The notes: a model not told the origin generated them from the sequence alone. A stretch of DNA of 64,000 nt from Streptomyces sp. Sge12 (GCF_002080455.1 NZ_CP020555.1:4146001-4210000), one strand, 5' to 3'; shown: positions 16,963 to 26,561, numbered from the stretch's first letter. Numbers and translations: made by a program.

Positions 16963-18429
16963 TCAGCCCTTCAGGGCGGCCATCCAGGCTTCGACGTCGC
17001 CGGAGGTACGGGGCAGTCCGGCCGACAGGTTCCGGTTGCCGTCCTCGGTGACGAGGATGTCGTCCTCGATCCGGACGCCGATGCCGCGGTACTCCTCGGG
17101 CACGGTCAGGTCGTCGGCCTGGAAGTACAGTCCGGGCTCGACCGTCAGGCACATGCCCGGCTCCAGCGTCCCGTCGACGTACGCCTCGCGGCGGGCGGCG
17201 GCGCAGTCGTGGACGTCCATGCCGAGCATGTGACCGGTGCCGTGCAGGGTCCAGCGGCGCTGCAGGCCCAGCTCCAGGACCCGCTCGACCGGTCCCTCCA
17301 GCAGGCCCCACTCGACGAGCTTCTCGGCCAGCACGTGCTGGGAGGCGTCGTGGAAGTCGCGGAACTTGGCACCCGGCTTCACCGCGGCGATGCCGGCTTC
17401 CTGGGACTCGTACACGGCGTCGTAGATCTTGCGCTGGATGTCGCTGTACGTGCCGTTGATGGGCAGCGTGCGCGTGACGTCGGCGGTGTAGAGGCTGTGG
17501 GTCTCCACACCGGCGTCGAGCAGCAGCAGGTCGCCGGAGCGGACGTCGCCGTCGTTGCGGACCCAGTGCAGGGTGCAGGCGTGCGGGCCGGCGGCGCAGA
17601 TGGAGCCGTAGCCGATGTCGTTGCCCTCGACGCGGGCGCGCAGGAAGAAGGTGCCCTCGATGTAGCGCTCGGACGTGGCCTCGGCCTTGTCCAGGACCTT
17701 CACGACGTCCTCGAAGCCGCGGACGGTCGAGTCCACGGCCTTCTGCAGCTCGCCGATCTCGAAGGAGTCCTTCACGGCGCGGGCCTCGGAGAGGTAGACG
17801 CGCAGCTCCTCGTCGCGCTCCTTGGTCACCTTGTCGGTGAGGGCGGACTCGATGACCGTGTCGTGTCCGCGCACGACGCGGACCGGGCCCTCGGCCTCGG
17901 TGAGGGCCTCGGCGAGCTCGCGGACGTCCTTCGCGGGGATGCCCAGGAGCTGCTCGGCCTCGGCGAGGGAGTGGCGGCGGCCGACCCACAGCTCGCCCTG
18001 GCCGGACAGCCAGAACTCGCCGTTCTCCCGGTCGGAGCGCGGCAGCAGGTAGATCGTGGCGGTGTGCCCGTTCGGCCCGGTGGGCTCCAGGACCAGGACG
18101 CCGTTCTCGGTCTGGTCGCCCGTGAGGTAGGCGTACTCGGTCGAGGCGCGGAAGGGGTACTCGGTGTCGTTCGAGCGGGTCTTCAGACGGCCCGCGGGGA
18201 CGACGAGGCGCTCGCCCGGGAAGCGCCTCGACAGCGCGTCGCGGCGGGCGAGGGTGTGCGTGGCCTGGGCGATCGGCTCCAGTCCGTGCAGCTCGGTGTC
18301 GGCCCAGCCGGTGCGCATGTTCTCTGCGAGTTCGTCGCTGACGCCCGGGTACAGACCGTTCTTGCGCTGCTTGTGCGTCTTCTTGGGCTGCTCTTCTTCC
18401 GGGGTCTCCGGGGTGAGCTCGTCAGCCAC
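16963..18429 (-). CDS. pepP: Xaa-Pro aminopeptidase (M24B)
   Basis: A 488-residue metallopeptidase that removes N-terminal residues preceding proline. An N-terminal AMP_N domain (about 40-190) precedes the pita-bread M24 domain. Metal ligands are visible: Asp in LLLLDAGVE, Asp in YTADVTRT, His in HGTGHMLGMDVHD, Glu in LTVEPGLY and Glu in GVRIEDDI. The first 25 residues are charged and not part of the fold. Likely cytosolic, as no signal peptide is present. Confidence 0.95.
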   Translation of the reverse strand: MADELTPETPEEEQPKKTHKQRKNGLYPGVSDELAENMRTGWADTELHGLEPIAQATHTLARRDALSRRFPGERLVVPAGRLKTRSNDTEYPFRASTEYAYLTGDQTENGVLVLEPTGPNGHTATIYLLPRSDRENGEFWLSGQGELWVGRRHSLAEAEQLLGIPAKDVRELAEALTEAEGPVRVVRGHDTVIESALTDKVTKERDEELRVYLSEARAVKDSFEIGELQKAVDSTVRGFEDVVKVLDKAEATSERYIEGTFFLRARVEGNDIGYGSICAAGPHACTLHWVRNDGDVRSGDLLLLDAGVETHSLYTADVTRTLPINGTYSDIQRKIYDAVYESQEAGIAAVKPGAKFRDFHDASQHVLAEKLVEWGLLEGPVERVLELGLQRRWTLHGTGHMLGMDVHDCAAARREAYVDGTLEPGMCLTVEPGLYFQADDLTVPEEYRGIGVRIEDDILVTEDGNRNLSAGLPRTSGDVEAWMAALKG

Positions 18430-18548
18430 GTCTTCTCCTCAGCTACGACGGTACGGACCTGGGTGTGGACCGTATCCATCGTATGCGTGTACGGAGAGGG
18501 CTGTTCTGAATCGTGCCGTCCGTCACGATTCGGAACATGCTGCGGGCA

Positions 18549-19985
18549 TCATTCGAAGCGGGCGGCGAGCAGCACGATGTCCTCGGGGGCCTCGGTCGGC
18601 TCCCCGCCGGGCAGTACGGTCCGCAGGATGTGCTCGCACAGGGCCGCCGGGTCGTCGCGGGCGCTGCGGGGTGCCCCCGCGGCCGCGGCGTGGAGCCGGG
18701 CGTAGGCCCTGTCCATCGGGTCGCCCGTGTGGTGGAGCAACCCGTCGGTGTAGAGAAGCACCGTTTCTCCGGGAGCAGGTTCGATCTCCACGCTCGGCGC
18801 CTCCCAGCAGGACAGCATGCCGAGCGGCGCGGAGAGCGAGGTCTCCACGTACTCGGTGCGGTGCTCGCCGATCAACAGCGGCGGGGTGTGCCCGGCACCA
18901 GCCAGGATGATCTTGCTGCCGCGGCCTCCCGACTGCGACCCCGCGGTGGGCTCGCAGTAGGCGAAGAGCGCGGTGGCGGAGCGGGCGGGCTCGGTCAGGC
19001 GCAGCAACAGCTCGAGGTCGGACAGGACCGCTACGGGGTCCTCGCCCTCCATGACGGCGTAGGCGCGCAGCGATGCGCGCAGCCGGCCCATCGCGGCGAC
19101 GGCGCTCGGCCCGGATCCGGTGACGGAGCCGACGGCCAGCCCCAGGGCCCCCTCGGGCAGCGGCAGCGCGTCGTACCAGTCGCCGCCGCCGCGCGGTCCC
19201 GCGTGGTGGCGGGCCGCGAGCTGTACCCCGGGGATCCGCGGGAGCCGGCTCGGCAGGAGTTCCTCGGCGACGGTGGCCAGGTGGGAGCGGGAGCGCTCCA
19301 CCTCCAGCATCCGGGCCAGGTGCTCGGCGGCGTGCCGCACGTACAGCCCGGCGAGGTCGCGCTGGCGGTCGCTCGGCTCGGCCTGCTCGTCGTAGAGCCA
19401 GACGGCCGCGCCGAGCCGGCCGGTGGCCTCGGCGGTCAGGGGGAGCGCGTAGCTGGCGGCGTAGCCGAGGCGGGCGGCGACCTCCCGGTGGCGTGGGTCG
19501 ACAGGGGCGGCGAACCCCCCGGTGCCGGGGGGCGCGTCCGGTTCGGGGAGGAACTCGGAGCCGCCCTGGGCGTCGGGCAGACCGTCGAGGATCCGCCCGT
19601 AGGAGGTGGCGCTGCGCGGCACGGTCTCGATGTGGCCGAGCTCCGCGTGGCCGAGCCCGAGGCCGATCGTGCTGGTCGGGCCGAGTCCGTCGGAGGGTTC
19701 CAGGACGATCAGGCCGCGGCGGGCGCCGACGAGCGAGGCGCCGGCGCGCAGGAACTCGCGCAGGGATGTGTCGAGGTCAGTGGCGCGGGCGAGGCGCTCG
19801 GTGAGCTCGTGCAGGGTGGTGAGATCCGAGACCATGCCCGCCAGGCGGTCCTGGATGACACTGCCCGGGCCGGGCGGAGGGGCCGGTGCGGGGGTGGTCC
19901 GGGCGGGCGTGGGCGCCGCAGTGTGCGGTGACACGGTGACTGCTGGATCGATTCCAGCCACTTTCGGCAGATGCGGGGCGCTCAT
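18549..19985 (-). CDS. GAF-domain PP2C (SpoIIE-type) phosphatase with altered metal motif
   Basis: A 478-residue protein. ATG 19985 follows a GGAAAGG site by 8 bases. Residues 1-45 are Pro/Ala-rich; a GAF domain spans about 60-225; the SpoIIE-like PP2C domain fills the rest. GGDWYDALPL, LLYTDGLLHH and EDIVLLAARF carry expected acidic metal ligands. However, the usual VGDVxGHG motif reads AVGSVTGSGPSA, so a conserved Asp is Ser. It may be a weak or inactive phosphatase. Family members regulate sigma factors by dephosphorylating anti-sigma antagonists. Confidence 0.88.
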   Translation of the reverse strand: MSAPHLPKVAGIDPAVTVSPHTAAPTPARTTPAPAPPPGPGSVIQDRLAGMVSDLTTLHELTERLARATDLDTSLREFLRAGASLVGARRGLIVLEPSDGLGPTSTIGLGLGHAELGHIETVPRSATSYGRILDGLPDAQGGSEFLPEPDAPPGTGGFAAPVDPRHREVAARLGYAASYALPLTAEATGRLGAAVWLYDEQAEPSDRQRDLAGLYVRHAAEHLARMLEVERSRSHLATVAEELLPSRLPRIPGVQLAARHHAGPRGGGDWYDALPLPEGALGLAVGSVTGSGPSAVAAMGRLRASLRAYAVMEGEDPVAVLSDLELLLRLTEPARSATALFAYCEPTAGSQSGGRGSKIILAGAGHTPPLLIGEHRTEYVETSLSAPLGMLSCWEAPSVEIEPAPGETVLLYTDGLLHHTGDPMDRAYARLHAAAAGAPRSARDDPAALCEHILRTVLPGGEPTEAPEDIVLLAARFE

Positions 19986-20498
19986 GGCGTCCGCCTTTCC
20001 ACCTGGTGCGATTCGCCGAATAGCATCGCAAACCCCCAGACCGTGCTGCGCCGCCATCAAGGAATCCACATCTACACGCACACGTGGATGCATGTCCAGC
20101 ATTGCCCAGGTGGGAATCCTGGTGTCCGTGGGACGGCAACTCACCGTCGAGCCAAGGCTAGAACTTGGCCGGAAAAAGCTGGAAGCAGTCGGTTTTTGCG
20201 ATCGACTGAGCGGGCTCCTCAGGGGGTCGGGTACGTACTCGTAGATGCCCGGGGGCAGTTGGCGCCGCCGGGAACCGCTCGGCACGGGCCGTCGTCCTTA
20301 GCGGCGGCACCCGGACGCGGCGGTCGGCGCGGGTCGCGCTCCACCCCCGCGGGACGTTTGATGGACCCGTAAGAAATCTGCACGAACCGTGTGAACCTGC
20401 TTCTGGCGGACAGTGACGCGAAACCTGTACGTGTGGTGAGACACCGGTTACATGGTGTGATGTGGCCCTCGGCGTTCAACGGAAAGGAACGAGCGCAC
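19986..20498. other. 513-base intergenic region between divergent genes
   Basis: No convincing gene. It separates the PP2C gene (leftward) from the primase/polymerase-like gene (rightward) and must hold both promoters. The part from about 20360 to 20470 is AT-richer than its surroundings, with GGTTACAT near 20446-20453 as a possible -10 area for the rightward gene. No strong palindrome was recognised. Confidence 0.5.
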
Positions 20499-21227
20499 AT
20501 GCGCGAGATCCTCGGAAGGCGTCTCCAGCGGCTCCGCGATCGCTTTCAATCCCTGCGCCCCGACCCGGGACAGAGCGGCGGTACGTCCGCCCTGCTCGAC
20601 GCGGCGCTCGTCTGCGCCACCACCTGGCAATGGCCCGTCCTGCCCGGCGTAGGCCGGTCGGGCACCGACGGAGCCCGATGCGCCTGCCCCGACCCCGACT
20701 GCGTCGTCCCCGGCGCACATCCCTTCGACCCCGGACTGCTCGCCGCCACCACCGATCCCCGGATGGTGGCCTGGTGGTGGACCAACCGGCCCACCGCTCC
20801 CGTCCTGATGGCCACCGGCGGGGCCGCGCCGTGCGCGGTGAGCCTGCCGGCCGGCGCGGCCGCGCGTGCCCTCGTGCGACTGGACGCCCAGGGCATGCGG
20901 CTCGGGCCGGTCGTGGCCACGCCCACCCGCTGGGCGCTGATGGTGGCGCCGTACTCGCTGGAGCGGCTCGGCGAACTCCTGTACGCGAAGGATCATGTGC
21001 CTTCCTCGCTGCGCTTCCACGGCGAGGGCGGCTACCTGTTGCTGCCGCCCTCCGCAGCCTCCAGCGGCGGCCAGGTGCGCTGGGAACGGGAGCCCCGCGC
21101 GGAGTGGCGCCCGTCAGGGGCGCGAGGTGCGGTAAGTCTCTGGTTGCCCGAGGTCGAGGCGGTCGTGGACGCTCTGGTCGAGGCCAGCAGCGGTGCGCCC
21201 GGCGGAGGCAGCAGGCTCGCCTACTGA
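20499..21227 (+). CDS. Bifunctional primase/polymerase-domain protein
   Basis: A 242-residue protein; ATG 20499 follows GGAAAGGAACGAG. It resembles the prim-pol (archaeo-eukaryotic primase) domain proteins common in Streptomyces: LDAALVCATTWQWPVLPGV, then CACPDPDCVVPGAHP and DPRMVAWWWTNRPTAPVLMATG. The usual catalytic DxD is not obvious in these motifs, so polymerase activity is doubtful. Not near a plasmid or phage gene. The likely role is regulatory or unknown. Confidence 0.65.
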   Translation: MREILGRRLQRLRDRFQSLRPDPGQSGGTSALLDAALVCATTWQWPVLPGVGRSGTDGARCACPDPDCVVPGAHPFDPGLLAATTDPRMVAWWWTNRPTAPVLMATGGAAPCAVSLPAGAAARALVRLDAQGMRLGPVVATPTRWALMVAPYSLERLGELLYAKDHVPSSLRFHGEGGYLLLPPSAASSGGQVRWEREPRAEWRPSGARGAVSLWLPEVEAVVDALVEASSGAPGGGSRLAY

Positions 21228-21336
21228 GCTGCGGTACTCCGGAGGATCACTCGTACGGGTGCCAGCGGGACGAGTTTCCAAGGGAATTGGGCGCGGGGAT
21301 CTCCGTGCCCCTTTCCCGCCTCGCTATCTTCGGCGA

Positions 21337-21900
21337 ATGAATCTCCGCCTGATCGGTATCGGCGCCGGTGTGCTGATCATCTTGTCGCTCCCGCTCGCCG
21401 GAGCGATCGCCGGGCCGGATTTTGCCGGTCAGGGCGACGGAAAGGGCGGCGGCCTGTTCTCGGCGCTCGGGCTTTCGGACCGCTCCCGCACGTCCCCCGC
21501 GGACTCGGCGCCGGCGGGCGGCCCGCAGCAGCCCGGTCCGGCCGAGCAGCCGCGTACGGATTCCCGCTGCGGTCCCGAACTGTCCTCGCCGCACGGCGTG
21601 GAGGCGCAGACCTGCGTCCTGGTGGGTGACGGCCGGACGTGGGGCCGGAGTTACTACCGGAACACGAGTGGCCGCGCACTCGATGCGGTGCTGACGATGA
21701 TGGGGCCGGCCGGGCGCACGGTCCAGATCCGCTGCGCGGTGGGAGCGGGCGACGAGCCGGGTCTGTGCGAGACGCCGAAGGAGGTCTCGGTCGGAGAGCC
21801 GGAGGGTTACTCGGCCGTAGCGGAGTTTGCAGTTCCGGATGATGAAGGGGAACTGCTCTTGAGGTCCGGGAGCAACTCACCGGCACCGGGTGACGGTTGA
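21337..21900 (+). CDS. Putative exported or membrane-anchored hypothetical protein
   Basis: A 187-residue protein starting MNLRLIGIGAGVLIILSLPLAGAIAG, a signal peptide or anchor. A Pro/Ser/Gln-rich linker (about residues 50-75) leads to a small domain with four Cys (SRCGPEL, QTCVLV, IRCAV, GLCETP), which could form two disulfides outside the cell. Family not recognised. The frame is open upstream to 21193, but the signal sequence supports ATG 21337. It is followed by a strong hairpin. Confidence 0.7.
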   Translation: MNLRLIGIGAGVLIILSLPLAGAIAGPDFAGQGDGKGGGLFSALGLSDRSRTSPADSAPAGGPQQPGPAEQPRTDSRCGPELSSPHGVEAQTCVLVGDGRTWGRSYYRNTSGRALDAVLTMMGPAGRTVQIRCAVGAGDEPGLCETPKEVSVGEPEGYSAVAEFAVPDDEGELLLRSGSNSPAPGDG

Positions 21901-21920
21901 CCGCACCCTGAAAATCAAGG

Positions 21921-21960
21921 GCCCGGTCGCTGGCGACGGGGGATGCACCAGCGACCGGGC
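21921..21960 (+). terminator. Terminator hairpin
   Basis: A perfect 13-bp stem, GCCCGGTCGCTGG at 21921-21933 pairing with 21948-21960, with a 14-base loop. It is 20 bases after the exported-protein gene. Confidence 0.82.
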
Positions 21961-22080
21961 TACAAGAACGGTAACAAGAGATCGCCTGTTCGCAAATTCG
22001 ATCTCCGATATTCAGACACCGATTTGCAGACGATTAGCGGGAGTTGTGACTCCGGTCACCGGCTCCGCGCGTGCGCCCGG

Positions 22081-23055
22081 TCAGCTGAGGGTCACCTGGC
22101 GGTTGGTGAGTCCGCCACGTGCCCGGCGCTCCTCCGTGGTCAGCGGGGCGTCCGTGGCCAGAGCCCCGGCCAGCCGCTCCGCGAACTCCGCCGCGGGCTT
22201 CTCGACGTCGTCGGCCGTGACCCCCGTGGGCAGGTCCCAGACGGGGACCATCAGGCCGTGCGCGCGGAAGGAGCCGACGAGCTTCGTGCCCTCGCCGAGC
22301 GAGGAGGTGCCGGCCGCGTGCAGCCGCGCGAGGGCGTCGAGCAGCTTCTCCTCGGGGTGCGGCATGACCCAGCGCAGGTGGTTCTTGTCCGGGGTCTCGC
22401 ACCAGTAGGCGGCGTCCACGCCGGTCAGCTTGACGGTGGGAATGGCGGCCGCGTTGGCGCGCTCCAGCGAGGCGGCGATCTCCGGCGAGGCGCTCTGGGC
22501 GCTCTCGGATTCCGGAATCCAGAATTCGAACCCGCTGTGCACAACCGGCTCGAAACCGCCGTCGGAGTCCAGGAGATCCTGAAGTCGGGGACCCTCGGCC
22601 GGAACCCGGCGGGCGGCAACCGGCGTACCCGGCTCCGCCACGAGGGCACGCTCCAGGGTGTCGGCCATGTCGCGGCCGAGGTCGCCGGAGGAGGAGTCGT
22701 TCTGCAGGCCGAGGAGGACGGACCCGTCCTCGCGGCGCAGCGCCGGCCAGGCCATGGGCAGTACGGTCACCAGGGTCACGGAGGGCACGCCCTCGGGCAG
22801 ACCGCCCTTGAGGGACAGCGGAACGGTGGCTGCGGGCACGAGCTCGCGCAGGGCGACCCAGTCGCACTCGCCCGGCAGGCCCTCGAAGGGTCGCTGCACG
22901 TGCTCGGTGACGGCGTGCGCGGCGGCCGCGCCGTGGCAGGCCTTGTAGCGGCGGCCGGACCCGCAGGGGCAGGGCTCGCGGGCGCCCACGACGGGGATCT
23001 CACCGTTGTTGAGCTGCGGCTTTGCGGTCTTGGCTGCGGGGCGCTTCTTGGCCAT
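22081..23055 (-). CDS. SEC-C motif protein (DUF5926-like)
   Basis: A 324-residue protein. The N terminus carries a SEC-C zinc motif, REPCPCGSGRRYKACHG, as found at the C terminus of SecA. The rest (about residues 60-324) is a conserved actinobacterial domain without known activity; I recall it as DUF5926, unverified. ATG 23055 opens with the basic MAKKRPAAKTAKP segment. A role with the secretion or translation machinery is possible because SEC-C binds zinc and ribosomes in other proteins; this is inference. Confidence 0.8.
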   Translation of the reverse strand: MAKKRPAAKTAKPQLNNGEIPVVGAREPCPCGSGRRYKACHGAAAAHAVTEHVQRPFEGLPGECDWVALRELVPAATVPLSLKGGLPEGVPSVTLVTVLPMAWPALRREDGSVLLGLQNDSSSGDLGRDMADTLERALVAEPGTPVAARRVPAEGPRLQDLLDSDGGFEPVVHSGFEFWIPESESAQSASPEIAASLERANAAAIPTVKLTGVDAAYWCETPDKNHLRWVMPHPEEKLLDALARLHAAGTSSLGEGTKLVGSFRAHGLMVPVWDLPTGVTADDVEKPAAEFAERLAGALATDAPLTTEERRARGGLTNRQVTLS

Positions 23056-23197
23056 CGTGCGTGTCTCCCGGTTGCGGCGGTACGGCGTCGTGTCTGGGCG
23101 CGAGCCTAGCCGTTCGTACCGCCGGAACCGGTTGGGTGCGGCCGGGAGCACGGTCGGCGTGCGCTCCCGGACGGCCGCCTGTGCGGATGAACCGGTA

Positions 23198-23295
23198 CTG
23201 CTGTCGAGCTGTCGAGCTGTCCTGCTGTGCTGTCGAGCCGGTGCTGTCGTGCTTCTGTGCGGACGCTCGGTCGTGCGGTCGTGCGGTCGTCGATC
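23198..23295. repeat. Short imperfect tandem repeats (CTGTCGAG and GTGCGGTC units)
   Basis: Repeated CTGTCGAG/CTGTCCTG/CTGTGCTG units at 23200-23250, then GGTCGTGC units up to about 23290. It lies between the divergent-looking ends of two leftward genes and encodes nothing convincing. Such repeats may vary in copy number between strains. Confidence 0.6.
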
Positions 23296-23300
23296 CCGGC

Positions 23301-23816
23301 TCAGGGATCGAGGTCGTCGAACGCCGTGCTGAAGTCGATCGCCGGGGGCGCAACGCGCGTAGCGAAATCCTCGTGCCGGGGCCCACAGGCAACGATCACC
23401 CACACGGTGACCTCACCCGCCGCTCCGTCCCGGACACCCCAGTCCTGGGCCAGGGCGCTGATGATGTTCAGCCCCCGGCCGCCCCGTGCGGTGACCGAGG
23501 GCGTGGCCGGGACCGGGCGGGTGGGCCCGCCGCCGTCCGTGACCTCGACCGTCAGTCGTCCCGCTCTGTCGACGCGCCAGGCGGCGCGTATCTCCCCGTC
23601 CCCGACTTCCCGAGAGCCCAGGGGCCTGCCGTGTCGACAGGCGTTGCTGAGCAGTTCGGAAAGGATCAGTACGGCATCGTCCACGACCGATTCGGGCACA
23701 CCGCTGATACGCAGTTGCTCGCGCATCCGGTGTCTCGCCTCGCCCACGCCCGCAGGACCATGGCGTACGTCCATGCACGACGACGTGGGCACTTCTTGTG
23801 CCACCACCAACGCCAC
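23301..23816 (-). CDS. RsbW-like ATP-binding regulatory protein
   Basis: A 171-residue GHKL ATPase. GTG 23816 is preferred because an AAGGAGG site precedes it by 8 bases. N-box LSELLSNACRHG, G1-like VTDGGGPTRP and G2 GGRGLNIISAL are present. The G1 box is looser than usual (DGGGP rather than DxGxG). As with the protein at 16459, a role in anti-sigma partner switching is likely, with partner unknown. The C-terminal 20 residues extend beyond the fold. Confidence 0.82.
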   Translation of the reverse strand: MALVVAQEVPTSSCMDVRHGPAGVGEARHRMREQLRISGVPESVVDDAVLILSELLSNACRHGRPLGSREVGDGEIRAAWRVDRAGRLTVEVTDGGGPTRPVPATPSVTARGGRGLNIISALAQDWGVRDGAAGEVTVWVIVACGPRHEDFATRVAPPAIDFSTAFDDLDP

Positions 23817-23997
23817 CCCCGGAACCTCCTTAGCCCCACGCATGGTCTGGATGCCCCAATGGCCTGGACCGGAAACCGCCGAAGGAGTCCGAAGCGCGCC
23901 CCTCTGACGCATTCATGCTGGCCAAATGCGGAGCGGATGCGCCGGAGCACACCCTGTTACTGGCGTGCCAGGGGTGGTGGGTGTGCAAATCGGGATG

Positions 23998-24786
23998 TCA
24001 GCGCCCGAGTTGGGACAGAACTTGGCGGGGTCTGTTCGTGATGATGGCCTCCACGCCCAGATCAGCGCAGAGCTGAACGTCTGCCGGCTCGTTCACTGTC
24101 CATACGTGCACGGAGTGGCCGGCGCCCTGGAGCTTGTGGATGAAACCGGGATGGTTGCGCACGATCCGCATGCCGGGGCCGGCGATGGTCACTCCGGCCG
24201 GCAGCCGCCCATCCCGCATCCGCGGCGAGATGAACTGCATCAGGTACACGGTCGGGATCGTCGGGGCGGAAGCGCGGATCCGGTGCAGGGAGCGTGCGGA
24301 GAAGCTCATGACCCGCACCGGGTGAGGCCCCTCGGCGGGCGGGGCGTCCAGGCCGAAGCGCTTGAGGAGGACGAGGAGGCGCTCCTCCACCTGTCCGGCC
24401 CAGCGGGTCGGATGCTTCGTCTCGATCGCCAGCTGCACCGGCCGTCCGGCGTCGGAGACCAGCTCCAGCAGGCGCTCCAGGGTGAGGACCGAGGTGCGCT
24501 CGGGGTCCGCGTCCCAGTCGGGGGACTCCTCGCGGTCCTTCCAGGAGCCGAAGTCGAGGGCGGCGAGATCGGCCAGCTCCAGGGCGGAGACGGCGCCGCG
24601 GCCGTTCGAGGTGCGGTTCACCCGGCGGTCGTGGACCAGGACCAGATGGCCGTCCGCGGTCAGCCGGACATCGCATTCGAGGCCGTCGGCGCCATCCTCG
24701 ATGGCCTTGCGGTAGGCGGCCAGGGTGTGCTCGGGGGCATCCTCCGAGGCGCCGCGGTGGGCGACGACCTGGATGGTGCGCGGCAT
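23998..24786 (-). CDS. Glycerophosphodiester phosphodiesterase
   Basis: A 262-residue cytosolic GDPD that would cleave glycerophosphodiesters to glycerol 3-phosphate and an alcohol. HRGASEDAPEHTLAAY holds the first catalytic His and Glu region; ECDVRLTADGHLVLVHD holds metal-binding Glu/Asp and the second His; LAIETKHP holds the third acidic ligand. No signal peptide is present. ATG 24786 was chosen; a GTG 12 bases upstream is also possible. Confidence 0.93.
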   Translation of the reverse strand: MPRTIQVVAHRGASEDAPEHTLAAYRKAIEDGADGLECDVRLTADGHLVLVHDRRVNRTSNGRGAVSALELADLAALDFGSWKDREESPDWDADPERTSVLTLERLLELVSDAGRPVQLAIETKHPTRWAGQVEERLLVLLKRFGLDAPPAEGPHPVRVMSFSARSLHRIRASAPTIPTVYLMQFISPRMRDGRLPAGVTIAGPGMRIVRNHPGFIHKLQGAGHSVHVWTVNEPADVQLCADLGVEAIITNRPRQVLSQLGR

Positions 24787-25037
24787 TGCGTGGGTCACCG
24801 GGTCATGGTGCCACCGAGAGGTCCCCGGGCGCCGGGCTCGGGCACACATCGGCCCCATGAGTGCATCCGAAATGTCGGATATAAAGAATGGGATGAGATG
24901 CACAGGTCCGGCTTACAGTGCTCTGACGGGTCATGGGAAAGGCTTTGCCCAGGAACTTGTGCGGCACGTCGAACGTTCAGTCGGACCGATATCGCCAGAG
25001 AATTTTCCGAAGCCGTGTGTGACGAGGAGAGAGCGCT

Positions 25038-26561
25038 GTGAGCACCGAGAACGAGGGCACCGCGGCCCCGACACCCCCCGCGGCCCCGTCCGCACCCCCT
25101 GCTCCGGCCTCCGAGACGCAGGATGCGGCCCCCGCGCCCGCCGTCCCCGAGCCGGTGACCCAGCAGCTGCCGCCGACTCCGGCCCCCGGTACCGAGCCCA
25201 CCCAGCAGATCCCGCCCGCAGCGGCGCCCCCGGCCGCCCCGCCGGCCCCGGCCTACGGCGAGGGCCACGCCCCGGCGTACGGCCAGGGTCACGCCCCCGC
25301 GTACGGCCAGCCCCAGGCCCCGGCCGCGCACGGAGCCGAGGGCTGGCCGCCCCCGCCGCCGACCGTGCCGGCGTACGGAGCGGGTGGCCATGGCGGCGGT
25401 GCCTGGGGTGCTCCCCCGGCCGCCGACGGCGCCCACGGACCGAAGCCGAAGGGCAAGGGCGGCCTCGTGGCGGGCGTGCTGGTGGCGGCCCTCCTCGCGG
25501 GCGGTATCGGCGGTGGCGTCGGCTACTGGGCCGCCGAGCGCAGCAACAACGGCACCGGCTCCACCACCATCAGCGCCGCGACCCCCAAGGACATCAAGCG
25601 CGAAGCGGGCTCCATTGCCGGCCTGGCCGCGGGCGCCCTGCCCAGCGTGGTCACCATCGAGGCCTCGGCCGGCGACGGCGAGGGCGGCACCGGCACCGGC
25701 TTCGTCTACGACCAGCAGGGCCACATCCTCACCAACAACCACGTCGTGGCCTCGGCCGCGAACGGCGGCAAGCTCTTCGCGACGTTCTCCGACGGCAAGC
25801 GGTACGACGCCGAGGTCGTGGGCCGCGCCCAGGGCTACGACGTCGCCGTCCTCAAGCTGAAGAACCCGCCGGCCGGCCTCAAACCGCTGCCGCTCGGCGA
25901 CTCCGACAAGGTCGCGGTCGGCGACTCGACCATCGCGATCGGCGCCCCCTTCGGCCTGTCGAACACGGTCACCACCGGCATCGTGAGCGCCAAGAACCGC
26001 CCGGTCGCCTCCGGTGACGGCACCGGCAGCAAGAACTCGTACATGAGCGCCCTCCAGACGGACGCCTCGATCAACCCGGGCAACTCCGGCGGCCCGCTGC
26101 TCGACGGACGCGGCGCGGTGATCGGTATCAACTCCGCGATCCAGTCGGCCGGCAACGGCGGCTTCGGCGGCGGCCAGGCCGGCTCCATCGGCCTCGGCTT
26201 CGCCATCCCGGTCAACCAGGCGAAGAACGTCGCCGAATCGCTGATCAAGACGGGCAAGCCGGTCTACCCGGTGATCTCGGTCTCCGTGGACCTCCAGGCC
26301 AAGTCCGAGGGCGCCAAGATCTCCGAGCAGGGCGCGGCCGCCAACGAGCTGGTCGACCCGAACGGCCCCGCCGGCAAGGCGGGCCTGAAGCCGGGCGATG
26401 TCATCACCGAGTTCGGCGGCAAGCCGGTCGACAGCGGCCCGACCCTGATCAGCATGATCTGGACGTACAAGCCCGGCGACACCGTGAAGCTGACCTACCT
26501 GCGCGGCGGCAAGCCGACCACGGTCGACATCACGCTCGGCTCCCGGGTCGGCGACAAGTAG
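25038..26561 (+). CDS. HtrA/DegP-type membrane-anchored serine protease with PDZ domain
   Basis: A 507-residue protein with GTG start after GAGGAGAG. Residues 1-140 are a cytoplasmic Pro/Ala-rich region with tandem APAYGxGH units. One membrane helix follows (LVAGVLVAALLAGGIGGGVGYW). The trypsin-like domain has His in TNNHVVAS, Asp in GYDVAVLKL and Ser in NPGNSGGPL; a PDZ domain ends the protein (GLKPGDVITEFGGKPV). Predicted to degrade misfolded exported proteins outside the membrane. It ends at a strong terminator and appears to be transcribed alone. Confidence 0.93.
   Translation: MSTENEGTAAPTPPAAPSAPPAPASETQDAAPAPAVPEPVTQQLPPTPAPGTEPTQQIPPAAAPPAAPPAPAYGEGHAPAYGQGHAPAYGQPQAPAAHGAEGWPPPPPTVPAYGAGGHGGGAWGAPPAADGAHGPKPKGKGGLVAGVLVAALLAGGIGGGVGYWAAERSNNGTGSTTISAATPKDIKREAGSIAGLAAGALPSVVTIEASAGDGEGGTGTGFVYDQQGHILTNNHVVASAANGGKLFATFSDGKRYDAEVVGRAQGYDVAVLKLKNPPAGLKPLPLGDSDKVAVGDSTIAIGAPFGLSNTVTTGIVSAKNRPVASGDGTGSKNSYMSALQTDASINPGNSGGPLLDGRGAVIGINSAIQSAGNGGFGGGQAGSIGLGFAIPVNQAKNVAESLIKTGKPVYPVISVSVDLQAKSEGAKISEQGAAANELVDPNGPAGKAGLKPGDVITEFGGKPVDSGPTLISMIWTYKPGDTVKLTYLRGGKPTTVDITLGSRVGDK

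Noticed and set aside
20499..21227. Primase/polymerase-like gene as sign of an integrated plasmid
   Set aside because: No replication initiator, integrase or transfer genes are adjacent, and the composition matches its neighbours.
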